From Alsobacter ponti (GTDB lineage: Bacteria; Pseudomonadota; Alphaproteobacteria; Rhizobiales; Beijerinckiaceae): a stretch of DNA of 64,000 nt. A program made the translations under genes and the position numbers. Shown in pieces: positions 56,780 through 64,000 of the stretch. The stretch is from the NCBI RefSeq assembly GCF_024294805.1, contig NZ_JANCLU010000019.1, positions 1-64,000 on the forward strand. Reading direction: 5' to 3'. The first letter of the stretch is position 1, and the number at the start of each line of letters is the position of its first letter. Under the pieces are notes generated by a model. That model saw only the letters and a list, made by a program, of their open reading frames with translations, did no database searches and was not told the DNA's origin.

Positions 56780-56803
56780 TGCCCGCCGGCCGCAGGTCGA
56801 ACG

Positions 56804-56828
56804 GGAACCCGCGCGCGGGCGCGACGTT
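56804..56828 (+). promoter_or_regulatory. EcfG-type promoter facing the PsiF-repeat gene
   Basis: GGAAC (56804-56808) and CGTT (56825-56828) are 16 bp apart on the plus strand. The PsiF-repeat ORF starts 186 bp further on, so the leader would be long; the site may also be fortuitous or serve an unseen small RNA. The remaining part of this 314-bp gap (56701-57014) shows no convincing gene. Confidence 0.42.
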
Positions 56829-57014
56829 GGCCGGCCGCTGGCGGCGGGCCGGGTCGGTCGTCCGGTCCAGCGCGCCGAGCCTCGGTATTCCTGCCGAGCC
56901 GTCGTCCGGCGCAGGGTGGAAGCGGCGCGAGCCAGCGCGGAAATACACGCTTTGCGTGCAGATCGAGGCGGGGCTATCGTTGATGATTGTCATCTCTCGA
57001 GAGGAGCGTAGGTC

Positions 57015-57260
57015 ATGAAACGGATGGTGATCGCGGTGGTGTGCTGCCTCGTCTCCGGAAGCGCGTTCGCAGCCGAGGCGACATGCAAGAGCCAGGCGGC
57101 GGACAAGAAGCTGGCCGGCGCGGCGCTGACCAGCTTCACGAAGAAATGCACGACCGACGCCACGGCCTCCTGCGAGAAGGCCGCCGCCGACAAGAAGCTC
57201 TCCGGCGCGGCGAAGACGAGCTTCACCAAGAAGTGCGTCAGCGATTCCGTGGGAACCTGA
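57015..57260 (+). CDS. PsiF-repeat exported protein
   Basis: An 81-residue protein with a signal peptide (about 1-20, MKRMVIAVVCCLVSGSAFA) and two PsiF repeats, each Cys...AADKKLxGAAxTSFTKKC, so four cysteines in two pairs. PsiF in E. coli is induced by phosphate starvation; the function is unknown. The ATG at 57015 has AGGAG upstream. A stress-type promoter match lies 186 bp upstream. The two repeats are nearly identical, indicating recent internal duplication. Confidence 0.85.
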   Translation: MKRMVIAVVCCLVSGSAFAAEATCKSQAADKKLAGAALTSFTKKCTTDATASCEKAAADKKLSGAAKTSFTKKCVSDSVGT

Positions 57261-57493
57261 GGCGCCGCGCGCCTGGCCGCCGGCTCTTTCCGGCGGCCGA
57301 TCCGCGCGCTTTCGTACAAAGTTCCGAATTTTGGAACCGTGAACTAATCAATGGTATCCGGACAGATGAATTGAATTGCTTGGAAGGTGTCTTTTCTGAA
57401 ATCTCCTTGTTTCTACATTGACATAAACTCTTGAATTGTACGACATCGTTCCCCGCGGGGCATTCTGGCCGGCGACGGACATTCTGCGACATC

Positions 57494-58198
57494 ATGAAAT
57501 TGCCGATCTTAGACAGCGCGAATGCGTCTTTGCTTCCTGGCTTTGACCACGACTTGCTCAGCGCGATACGCCCGACGCCCATCGAACGGATGCTTCCTTC
57601 GGGAGTGGTGATCGAGGAGCAGGGGCAACATCCCGAAACGCTGCAGTTCCTGCTCGAGGGCGACGTGCAGATGTACGCCCGCGCGGTCGGGCGCACCTCG
57701 ACCGTGGAACTGATCGCGGCGCCTGACGCCATCGCGCTCGCCGCCGTGGTGGCCAGCGAGCCGGTGCTCGCGTCCTACGTGACGCTGACCAAGTGCCGCC
57801 TGCTCGCCATTAACGCCAATGCCGTCAGGACGCGGCTCGGCGAGGACGCCGCGTTCGGGGCGGCGATCGCCCGATTGCTGGCGACGCAGGGAAGGCGGCG
57901 GATCCGTTCTCTCTACAACCATAAGCTGCGAACCGGCGTCGAGCGCCTGGCGAGCTGGGTGCTGGTGAAGTGGATCGAGGCCGGCAAGGTCGAGGCGTTC
58001 CGCCGTCCCATCAAGAAGCAGGTGCTGGCCTCGCTGCTCGGGCTCACGCCCGAAAGCCTGTCGCGGTGCTGCGGCCAGCTCGAGCAGCACGGGGCGACGC
58101 TCGATGGCGCGGAGATCAAGGTATTCGATCCCGCCCGGCTGGCCATTCTGGCTCAGCCTGACCACCTCATCGACGGGATTTCGCTGTCGCACCACTGA
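57494..58198 (+). CDS. Crp/Fnr-family transcriptional regulator
   Basis: A 234-residue regulator. Residues about 20-130 are a cyclic-nucleotide-binding-like beta-roll (RMLPSGVVIEEQGQHPETLQFLLEGDVQMYA, ends quoted) without the CxxC-type Fe-S cysteines of Fnr and without the arginine/serine needed for cAMP, so the ligand is unknown. The C-terminal winged helix is RPIKKQVLASLLGLTPESLSRCCGQL (ends quoted). The ATG at 57494 has no good SD; TTG 57431 is an alternative. The upstream 150 bp is AT-rich for this genome, with TTGACA at 57418. It converges with the MarR-like gene (37 bp). Confidence 0.85.
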   Translation: MKLPILDSANASLLPGFDHDLLSAIRPTPIERMLPSGVVIEEQGQHPETLQFLLEGDVQMYARAVGRTSTVELIAAPDAIALAAVVASEPVLASYVTLTKCRLLAINANAVRTRLGEDAAFGAAIARLLATQGRRRIRSLYNHKLRTGVERLASWVLVKWIEAGKVEAFRRPIKKQVLASLLGLTPESLSRCCGQLEQHGATLDGAEIKVFDPARLAILAQPDHLIDGISLSHH

Positions 58199-58234
58199 GC
58201 GGTCGCGCTGCGTGCGCGGCCACTCCCGCGCGTC

Positions 58235-58606
58235 TCACACGTGGAGCGCCGGTTCCCGGACTGCGGAGGCCCCCCCGAACACGTCGGCGAAGGCGGCCTC
58301 GTAGGCGCGCCAGGCCTGGATGAATTTCTCGGTGAGCAGGATTGACTGGTTGCGGCCATCCTCGCCGTCCCGCGCGCGGACCAGGTAGCCGCTTCGCTGC
58401 AGGCGCTGGATATGCAGCCGGAGCGCGGCCTCGGAGTATCCAAGCGTTTCGTAGAGGCTGCGCGCGGGAGTCCTGGAACCCGAATCGATGGTCGCGGCGA
58501 GGAACACGACCACGTCGTACCCGAGGATCGTGCCGGCGGTCGGAAGGTTGCGGTTTTCCCAGTCCCGCAGGCGAGCCAATTTGGCGGCGAATGACTCTGA
58601 AGACAT
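58235..58606 (-). CDS. MarR-like winged-helix regulator
   Basis: A 123-residue protein with a winged helix-turn-helix: TPARSLYETLGYSEAALRLHIQRLQRSGYLVRARDGEDGR (ends quoted) followed by LTEKFIQAWRAYEAAF, the usual dimerisation helix order of MarR-type or PadR-like repressors. Its N-terminal ERNLPTAGTILGYDVVVFLAA-like region is helical. The ATG at 58606 has a weak SD. Its promoter region is AT-rich (58600-58700). Ligand and target unknown; it may control the divergent region toward prfB or itself. Confidence 0.75.
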   Translation of the reverse strand: MSSESFAAKLARLRDWENRNLPTAGTILGYDVVVFLAATIDSGSRTPARSLYETLGYSEAALRLHIQRLQRSGYLVRARDGEDGRNQSILLTEKFIQAWRAYEAAFADVFGGASAVREPALHV

Positions 58607-59004
58607 CTGTGAAGAATCGCTTTGTAGGAAAAATTGCAGTGAAAAACTGCTACATCATGCCCGATTTGAAATAATAAGCAATATTGTTTTTCGCAGCTCG
58701 ACCCCAGTCACGCCTCGCCAGCCGGTTTAGAGTTGTTCCAGGTCGGCGCTCCTCGGCGGGGATTGCGTATGAACGGTAATTGTCTTGCTTGAGCGCGGTT
58801 TCGTGCCAACTTATAACTTGGGCACGGCGTGGAATATGCAACCGGTAGTTGTGTATCCCACGCCTGCACCCCTCACATCCGCCGCGGGTCCCGCCGAGGG
58901 CGCGCCGGGCGGGCCCTTTACACAAGGGGCGCGCGTGACTAACTCTCCGCCACCGGCGGCGCGAAAGCGCGGGCCGGTTCTTCTTTTTTCAACGGAACCC
59001 AGCG
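58607..59004. other. Divergent region MarR-like gene/prfB
   Basis: A 398-bp gap with no gene I can support. The left part is AT-rich for this genome and must carry the promoter of the MarR-like gene. The plus strand has a good housekeeping promoter at 58789-58817 for prfB, giving a leader of about 180 nt. Frames in the leader are unlike any protein I know. Confidence 0.5.
58789..58817 (+). promoter_or_regulatory. Likely prfB promoter
   Basis: TTGAGC and TATAAC are separated by exactly 17 bp, a good sigma70-type match and the best in this gap. Transcription would start near 58824. Confidence 0.55.
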
Positions 59005-60133
59005 ATGCGCGCCGAAATCGAAGCGCTTCTCGATGCCGCCAAGCAGTCCGTGGGACTGCTGAGGAGGCATCTTTGACGTCGACACCGCCACCCGTCGTCT
59101 CGCGGAGCTGAACGCCCGCGCCGAAGACCCGAATTTGTGGAACGATCCCGACGCCGCGCAGAAGGTGATGCGCGAGCGCACGGACCTCGAGGAAAGCCTC
59201 ACCTCGATCGGGCGTCTCGAGGGCGACCTCGAGGATGCCGTCACGCTGATCGAGCTGGGCGAGGCCGAGGGCGACGAAACGGCCATTTCGGAAGGCGAGG
59301 CGGGCATCCGCGCCGTGCAGACGGAGGCCGCGCGCAGGCAGGTCGAAACCCTGCTGTCCGGCGAAGCCGACGGCAACGACGCGTTTCTGGAAGTCCATTC
59401 CGGGGCCGGCGGCACCGAGAGCCAGGACTGGACCAACATGCTGATGCGCATGTACGTCCGCTGGGCCGAGAAGCGGAAATACAAGGTCGAGGTGATGGAC
59501 GTCGCCGACGGCGAAGAAGCCGGCATCAAGGGCGCGACGCTCCAGATCAAGGGCCACAACGCCTATGGCTGGCTGAAGACGGAGAGCGGCGTCCACCGTC
59601 TGGTGCGCATCTCGCCGTTCGACTCCAACGCGCGGCGTCACACCAGCTTCGCGTCGGTGTGGGTCTATCCGGTCATCGACGACAGGATCCAGATCGACGT
59701 CAACGAGTCCGACTGCCGCATCGACACCTACCGGTCCTCGGGCGCGGGCGGGCAGCACGTCAACACCACCGACTCGGCGGTGCGCATCACCCACATCCCA
59801 ACCGGTATCGTCGTGGCCTGCCAGCAGGAGCGCTCGCAGCACAAGAACCGCGCCAAGGCGTGGGACATGCTGCGCGCGAGGCTCTACGAGCGCGAGCTGA
59901 TGATCCGCGAGGAGAAGGCCAACGCCGAGAACGCCTCGAAGACGGATATCGGCTGGGGCCACCAGATACGCTCCTACGTCCTCCAGCCCTACCAGCTGGT
60001 GAAGGACCTGCGGACCGGCGTCACCTCGACGAGCCCGGATGACGTGCTGGACGGAGAGGTCGACCCGTTCATGGAGGCGGCCCTGGCGCAGCGCGTCTAT
60101 GGCGGCACGGTCGAGGTCGAGGACGTCGACTGA
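59005..60133 (+). CDS. prfB: Peptide chain release factor 2 (programmed +1 frameshift)
   Basis: RF2, which ends translation at UGA and UAA. The gene has two parts: 59005-59073 (23 codons, [14 protein letters not shown]...) and, after a +1 shift, 59075-60133 (352 codons), 375 residues in all. The in-frame TGA is at 59074-59076. The RF2-specific anticodon-like motif is SPF in [15 protein letters not shown] and the catalytic GGQ lies in [16 protein letters not shown]. The internal stop makes RF2 control its own level: shortage of RF2 gives time for the shift. Converges with the M23 gene, 2 bp apart. Confidence 0.97.
59062..59077 (+). promoter_or_regulatory. RF2 programmed frameshift site
   Basis: AGGAGG (59062-59067), then CAT, then CTT-TGA-C. 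The SD-like hexamer sits 3 nt before the slippery CTT, exactly the spacing of the classical RF2 shift signal, and the stop with following C is a poor terminator. The ribosome moves from CTT to TTT and reads GAC next. Confidence 0.97.
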
Positions 60134-60135
60134 GC

Positions 60136-61413
60136 TCAGTCGGGGTTGAGGTTCGCGGCGACGCGCAACCAGCGCTGCGGATCGACGGGATCTCCGTCGA
60201 GCCGGATTTCATAGTGCAGATGGGGGCCGGTCGAGCGGCCGGTCGACCCGACGCGCCCGAGCAACGCGCCGGCGGCCACCTCGTCCCCGACGCGCACCGA
60301 CGCGGACGACAGGTGCCCGTAGCGCGTGGCGACGCCGCCGGCGTGCTCCACTTCGACCATCAGGCCGTAAGCGCCGGACCACTCGGCCGCGGTGACGCGG
60401 CCGGGGGCGGTGGCGCGAACCGGCGCGCCCCAGTCGTCGCGCAGATCGAGGCCGGTGTGCATCGCCAGGCCCCGGGTGAACGGGTCGATGCGCGTGCCGA
60501 AGCCCGACGTCCAGTCCGGCGCGCCCGCCAGCGGACGGCGCAGCGGCAGGGCGGCGATGCGTCGCCGCCAGGCCTCCGCCTCGGCGCTGACGCGCCGCGC
60601 CTGCGCCAGGGCCGTCTCGAACGCCCCGCCTTCCGACGCGATGGCGACGGGGACGAGCGGGCCGCCCATCGGCAGGGCGCGATCGAGCGCGGCCACGCGC
60701 GCCGGATCGAGCCCGAGGGGGCGCAGAGCGTCGCCGAGCTGAAGCGCGCGCTCCCGGGCCCGGCGGTCCGCGGCCGACAGCAGCGACAGGAGGCCCGTGT
60801 CGAGGCTGGAAACGGCGTCGGCGAGCGCCGCCAGATCGCGCTGCCCGTCGTGAGGCTGCCCGTCGCTGCGCGAGGGATGCGCGTCGAGCGACGCGCGCGG
60901 CTGCGGCTTGATGCGCCCCCAGGCGGGCAGGGGGATCGGCTCGCCGAGCGGAAGGAACGATGACGCCGCCTCCGGCGCCGGGGAGGCGGACTCGGACGGC
61001 GAGGGCGGGGCGGGGCGGGCGGAGGCCTGCTTTCCCGTAGGGTCGAGCAGCTCGGAGAGCTGCGTCTGGCGGTTCTCCAGGCGGATCTGCCGTTCCCGCA
61101 GCTCGTCGAGCGCCGCGTCCCAGCGGCCGCGATCGACGATGCGCCGGCTCGACAGGTCGTCGAGAGCGGCGCGGAGAGTCGAAATCTGCTCGCGCTGGCG
61201 CTGGCCTTCGTCACCCTCGGCGAGCGCGGCCCCCGCTCCGGCGAGGGTCCGCGACACCGTCGAGACGCCGAACAGGCCGGCGACCACGACCAGGGCCGCG
61301 GCTAGCGCCCACAAGCCGGCCGGCGCGGTCCAGCGGCGCGCCGTGCCGCCACCTTCGACGACGATGGTGACGGGCAAGCTCAGCTGGGGAAAAGAAGTCC
61401 TGGGTATCGGCAT
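60136..61413 (-). CDS. M23 family metallopeptidase, membrane-anchored
   Basis: A 425-residue LytM-type endopeptidase or amidase activator. Short cytoplasmic N-terminus, one membrane anchor (about residues 30-50), coiled-coil region (about 70-125), a Pro/Ser-rich linker and a C-terminal M23 domain (about 305-415). Zinc ligands: HTGLDLRDDWG (His, Asp) and HLHYEIRLDG (His); the GHLSSASV block is also present. All ligands are kept, so it is probably active. The fold and order recall rhizobial peptidoglycan hydrolases of cell division. ATG 61413. It converges with prfB. Confidence 0.9.
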   Translation of the reverse strand: MPIPRTSFPQLSLPVTIVVEGGGTARRWTAPAGLWALAAALVVVAGLFGVSTVSRTLAGAGAALAEGDEGQRQREQISTLRAALDDLSSRRIVDRGRWDAALDELRERQIRLENRQTQLSELLDPTGKQASARPAPPSPSESASPAPEAASSFLPLGEPIPLPAWGRIKPQPRASLDAHPSRSDGQPHDGQRDLAALADAVSSLDTGLLSLLSAADRRARERALQLGDALRPLGLDPARVAALDRALPMGGPLVPVAIASEGGAFETALAQARRVSAEAEAWRRRIAALPLRRPLAGAPDWTSGFGTRIDPFTRGLAMHTGLDLRDDWGAPVRATAPGRVTAAEWSGAYGLMVEVEHAGGVATRYGHLSSASVRVGDEVAAGALLGRVGSTGRSTGPHLHYEIRLDGDPVDPQRWLRVAANLNPD

Positions 61414-61500
61414 CGAAGCCTCGCGGCGTAATGCGAGGCATTTGGCGCTTGTTAAGGTTAAGCAATCGCAAAGGTCGGGCGTTCCCGACCTCGCCTCGCT

Positions 61501-61971
61501 TCAGAGCGCGCGCGCCGCTTCCAGCACCTCGGCGGCGTGTCCGGGCACCTTCACCTTGGGCCAGATCTTCGCGATCCGTCCCTGGCCGTCGATCAGGACG
61601 GTGGTGCGCTGGATGCCCATGAACTTGCGGCCATACATGCTGCGCTCCACCCACACTCCATAGGCGTCGAGCATCTCCTTCTTCTCGTCGGAGGCGAGCG
61701 GGAAGGCCAAGTCGTACTTGCTCTTGAACTTGTCGTGGCTCTCCGGGCTGTCAGCCGAGATGCCGAGGATGTCCGCGCCCGCCTTGGCGAAGTCCCCGCG
61801 CAGCCGGTTGAATTCGATGGCTTCCTGCGTGCAGCCCGAGGTGTCGTCCTTGGGGTAGAAATACAGGACGAGTTTCTTCCCTCGATACTGGGCCAGAGAG
61901 ACGGATGCGTTTCCGTCCGCCGGCAGCGTGAACTGGGGTGCGGGGCTGCCAACCGCGAGTTTTTCCGACAT
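61501..61971 (-). CDS. bcp: Thioredoxin-dependent peroxiredoxin Bcp
   Basis: A 156-residue PrxQ-type peroxidase that reduces hydroperoxides. The peroxidatic cysteine is in YPKDDTSGCTQEAIEF. The resolving cysteine five positions later is missing (TQEAIE), so it would work as a 1-Cys enzyme. Other blocks: LYFYPKD, ILGISADSPESHDKF and VLIDGQGRIAKIWPKVKV. The ATG at 61971 has AAGGAAGG upstream. The following M23 gene lies 87 bp further in the same direction. Confidence 0.94.
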   Translation of the reverse strand: MSEKLAVGSPAPQFTLPADGNASVSLAQYRGKKLVLYFYPKDDTSGCTQEAIEFNRLRGDFAKAGADILGISADSPESHDKFKSKYDLAFPLASDEKKEMLDAYGVWVERSMYGRKFMGIQRTTVLIDGQGRIAKIWPKVKVPGHAAEVLEAARAL

Positions 61972-62027
61972 TTTGCCTTCCTTTCGTCGAATCGCCATGC
62001 CCATTACGATACGCAGGCGGCCTGGCC

Positions 62028-64000
62028 ATGGATCGGCCGCGCAAGGGTACGGGGTTCGGCCGGCGCCGGTCGAGAGGGGGCTGGAGGATCGGCCCTGAAA
62101 CCAGGATCGCGGAACACGGACTGTTGCAAAACGAGCATCCTCATTCCGGTCCGGCCTCGCCCGCCCGCCTGTGTCGCCTGCGACGTCGCGGGCGGCCCGC
62201 TTCGGCGTCGCCGCCGGCCGGGGGAGCCGAGGCGGCCCAGGCCGCCGTCAGTCCGCCGGAGAAGGTCGCCCACCAGCCGCACCCACCAACGAAGGTCCGG
62301 CAGACGCGGCCTCGGCGCAAGCGTCGCTCTGCCTGGAGCCGCGCGCTTCTGACGGTTCTCGTTCCCGCGGCGCTCATTGCGCTCGCCGTCGGGGCCATGG
62401 CGTGGCGTCTGTCGCTCGGGCCGCTGGCGTTCGACAGCATGGCCGAGCGCGTCGCGCAGGCGCTGGAAGCGCAGTTCGGCGACGGCTACGACGTCGACGT
62501 CCGCCACGCCGAGATCGACTGGACGTCCGGAGGTCCCGTGCTGGGGGTCACGGGCGTCACCGTCCGCGACATGGCGGGCAACCTCGTGGTCGCCGCTCCG
62601 CAGGCCGAAATCGGTTTTTCAAGCCTGGCCCTGGCGACGGGCAACCTCGTCCCGCGCAACATTTCCTTCGTCGGCCTCGCCGTGACGCTCACTGTCGCGC
62701 CGGACGGCGCCGTCTCGATCTCGGCCTCGGGCGACGAGCCCGCCCCGCCGCACGGCGGGCCGGCGACGCAGCCGACGGACACCTCTTTCGGCCCCGGCGC
62801 GGTGCTCGCCGCCATCGCCTCGCACAGCGGCCCGATGGCCGTTCTCGAACAGGCGGGCATCCGCGACGGGCGGCTGCGCATCAACGATCGCCGCCGAAAC
62901 CGCAACGTCACCTACGACCGCATGTCGCTCGCCTTCGAGAAGGTGGCCGGATCGCAGGTCGCGGCGCGCCTCGCGGCGCAGGGATCGAGCGGCGCGTGGG
63001 GGCTCTCCGCCACCATCGACGACGCCGCTGCCGAGGGACGGTCCGTGACCGTCGAGACCCGCAACCTCCCGCTCTCCGATCTGTTGGGCATCGCTCAGCC
63101 CGGCGCCCTGCCGGTTTACACGGACATGCCGGTCAGCGGTTCGCTGCGGCTTCGCCTCGACGGCGCCGGCGCGGTCTCCGACCTCGAGGCCCGGGTCGAT
63201 GGCGGCGCGGCGGTCGTGCTGATCGACGATCCGGACGCGCGACCAGTGTTCGTCGACCGGCTATCGGCCGATCTCGGCTGGAACGCCGCCGACCAGGCGC
63301 TTGCCGTTCGCAGCCTCGCGATGAAGGCGGGCGAGACGCGGGTATCGCTGACCGGCTCGGTGTCGCCGCCGCGCGCCGCCGGCGAGACCTGGCGGCTCGC
63401 CCTGTCCGGCTCCAACGCCACTCTGGCCGGCGAAACCCCGCAGGATCCGACGGTTCGCATCGATACGATCTCGCTGACCGGGCGGATGCCGATCGGCCTC
63501 GGTGGCCTGCTGATCGACCGCTTCGAGGTGGCCGGGCCCGACCTCGGCATTGCCGGCTCGTTCGCGGTGGGGCGGGCGGACGACTTCGAGGGCTTGCGGC
63601 TGGATATGACCGCGCGGCCGATGCCCGCTCGCGCGGCGCTCGCCTTCTGGCCGGCCTTCATTGCCGCGGACGCGCGGAAATACCTCCAGGACGCCGTCCT
63701 CGGCGGCCGGATCGAGCGCTTCGAACTCGTCAATTCGTTCACGCCCCAGACGCTGGCCGACGCCATCGCGCACCGCCCCATCCCGGAGAGCGCAGTGCGC
63801 ATCGACGTCGCCGTGTCGGGCGGCTCGCTCAGGCCAGCGCCCGGATTGCCGGTTCTCACCGGAATTTCCGCCACGTCGTTGACGACGGGGCATGCCGTGC
63901 GGGTGGACATTCCGCGCGCCAACGGCCCCGCCTTCGGCGCGCGCCCGCTGGTGTTCTCCAACGGCGTCTACGCCATTGACGACCTCGCTGCCAAGCCGCC
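62028..64000 (+). CDS. AsmA-like/DUF3971 protein (3' end beyond window)
   Basis: At least 657 residues and still open at the window end. A basic, Pro-rich cytoplasmic region (about 1-105) leads to a membrane anchor (residues about 106-125, LTVLVPAALIALAVGAMAW). The periplasmic part consists of beta-rich repeats typical of AsmA/YhdP-type lipid-transport proteins: VDVRHAEIDWTSGGPVLGVTGV (ends quoted), GNLVVAAPQAEIGF, and SVSGSLRL-like stretches; the segment around 63600-63800 (ALAFWPAFIAADARKYLQD) marks the DUF3971 domain. It probably moves phospholipid to the outer membrane. The start may be ATG 62028 or TTG 62124. Divergent from bcp. The arginine-rich frame overlapping it is a shadow. Confidence 0.85.
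   Translation, partial: MDRPRKGTGFGRRRSRGGWRIGPETRIAEHGLLQNEHPHSGPASPARLCRLRRRGRPASASPPAGGAEAAQAAVSPPEKVAHQPHPPTKVRQTRPRRKRRSAWSRALLTVLVPAALIALAVGAMAWRLSLGPLAFDSMAERVAQALEAQFGDGYDVDVRHAEIDWTSGGPVLGVTGVTVRDMAGNLVVAAPQAEIGFSSLALATGNLVPRNISFVGLAVTLTVAPDGAVSISASGDEPAPPHGGPATQPTDTSFGPGAVLAAIASHSGPMAVLEQAGIRDGRLRINDRRRNRNVTYDRMSLAFEKVAGSQVAARLAAQGSSGAWGLSATIDDAAAEGRSVTVETRNLPLSDLLGIAQPGALPVYTDMPVSGSLRLRLDGAGAVSDLEARVDGGAAVVLIDDPDARPVFVDRLSADLGWNAADQALAVRSLAMKAGETRVSLTGSVSPPRAAGETWRLALSGSNATLAGETPQDPTVRIDTISLTGRMPIGLGGLLIDRFEVAGPDLGIAGSFAVGRADDFEGLRLDMTARPMPARAALAFWPAFIAADARKYLQDAVLGGRIERFELVNSFTPQTLADAIAHRPIPESAVRIDVAVSGGSLRPAPGLPVLTGISATSLTTGHAVRVDIPRANGPAFGARPLVFSNGVYAIDDLAAKP

Noticed and set aside
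62171-63979. 602-codon Arg-rich plus-strand frame
   Set aside because: Overlaps the AsmA-like gene in another frame. The frame starting at 62028 has a membrane anchor and domain sequence and stays open to the window end.

Overview
The window is a high-GC (roughly 70% by eye) stretch of an alphaproteobacterial chromosome, most likely order Hyphomicrobiales (Rhizobiales). The support is gene order and content: fabD-fabG-acpP-fabF-mltG-yicC-gmk, lptF-lptG-lptD-pdxA-rsmA, rpsF-rpsR-DUF2232-rplI-dnaB-alr-radA-cvpA-purF, guaB-rsmB-guaA, pepA with holC, a GcrA-type domain, PAS_5, DUF1236 and DUF1330 proteins, and GGAAC-N16-CGTT promoters of the alphaproteobacterial general stress sigma factor EcfG. 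I cannot name the genus.

Layout. 1-6.2 kb: a Gly/Met-repeat secreted protein cut by the window edge, a small exported protein, CorA, a DUF1330 protein, tRNA-Gln(CUG), an SMP-30 lactonase-like protein, and a two-gene ATP-dependent DNA ligase plus LigD-type polymerase unit. 6.3-16 kb: accessory metabolism and stress genes (GcrA C-terminal-domain protein, PAS protein plus acyl-CoA synthetase, Tyr/Gly-rich exported protein, BON protein plus SDR behind an EcfG-type promoter, enoyl-CoA hydratase, MOSC protein, sugar-acid dehydratase, ArfB). 16-25.6 kb: ppx/gppA-rlmE, guaB, rsmB, guaA, NnrU, a YfgM-like protein and der. 25.6-35.5 kb: a long leftward unit from rpsF to an SDR gene. 35.8-42.4 kb: rightward fatty-acid/cell-wall genes ending in gmk. 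42.4-49 kb: leftward lptF-lptG-lptD-pdxA-rsmA. 49-52.4 kb: pepA, DUF1236, holC and a lipoprotein, with a 31-residue ORF on the opposite strand. 52.4-64 kb: ABC-F ATPase, an ABC membrane domain without ATPase, a pirin whose 5' end looks frameshifted, small stress-type genes behind divergent EcfG-type promoters, two regulators, prfB with its programmed frameshift, an M23 peptidase, Bcp, and an AsmA-like gene cut by the window end.

How it fits together. Most of the window is housekeeping: purine synthesis (purF, guaB, guaA, gmk), replication and translation (dnaB, holC, radA, ribosomal proteins, der, prfB, rRNA methyltransferases), fatty-acid synthesis, LPS transport and peptidoglycan. Many genes are translationally coupled by 1-4 bp overlaps. 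The less expected signals are regulatory or small: four exact EcfG-type promoter matches with identical 16-bp spacing in intergenic DNA, a candidate SD-sequestering switch in the rpsF leader, a row of perfect hairpins between rpsR and the next gene, a terminator-like hairpin just before guaB, two unlisted small ORFs with their own signals, and a GcrA sigma-interacting domain without its DNA-binding domain. I saw no prophage, transposon, CRISPR array or obvious new defence system.
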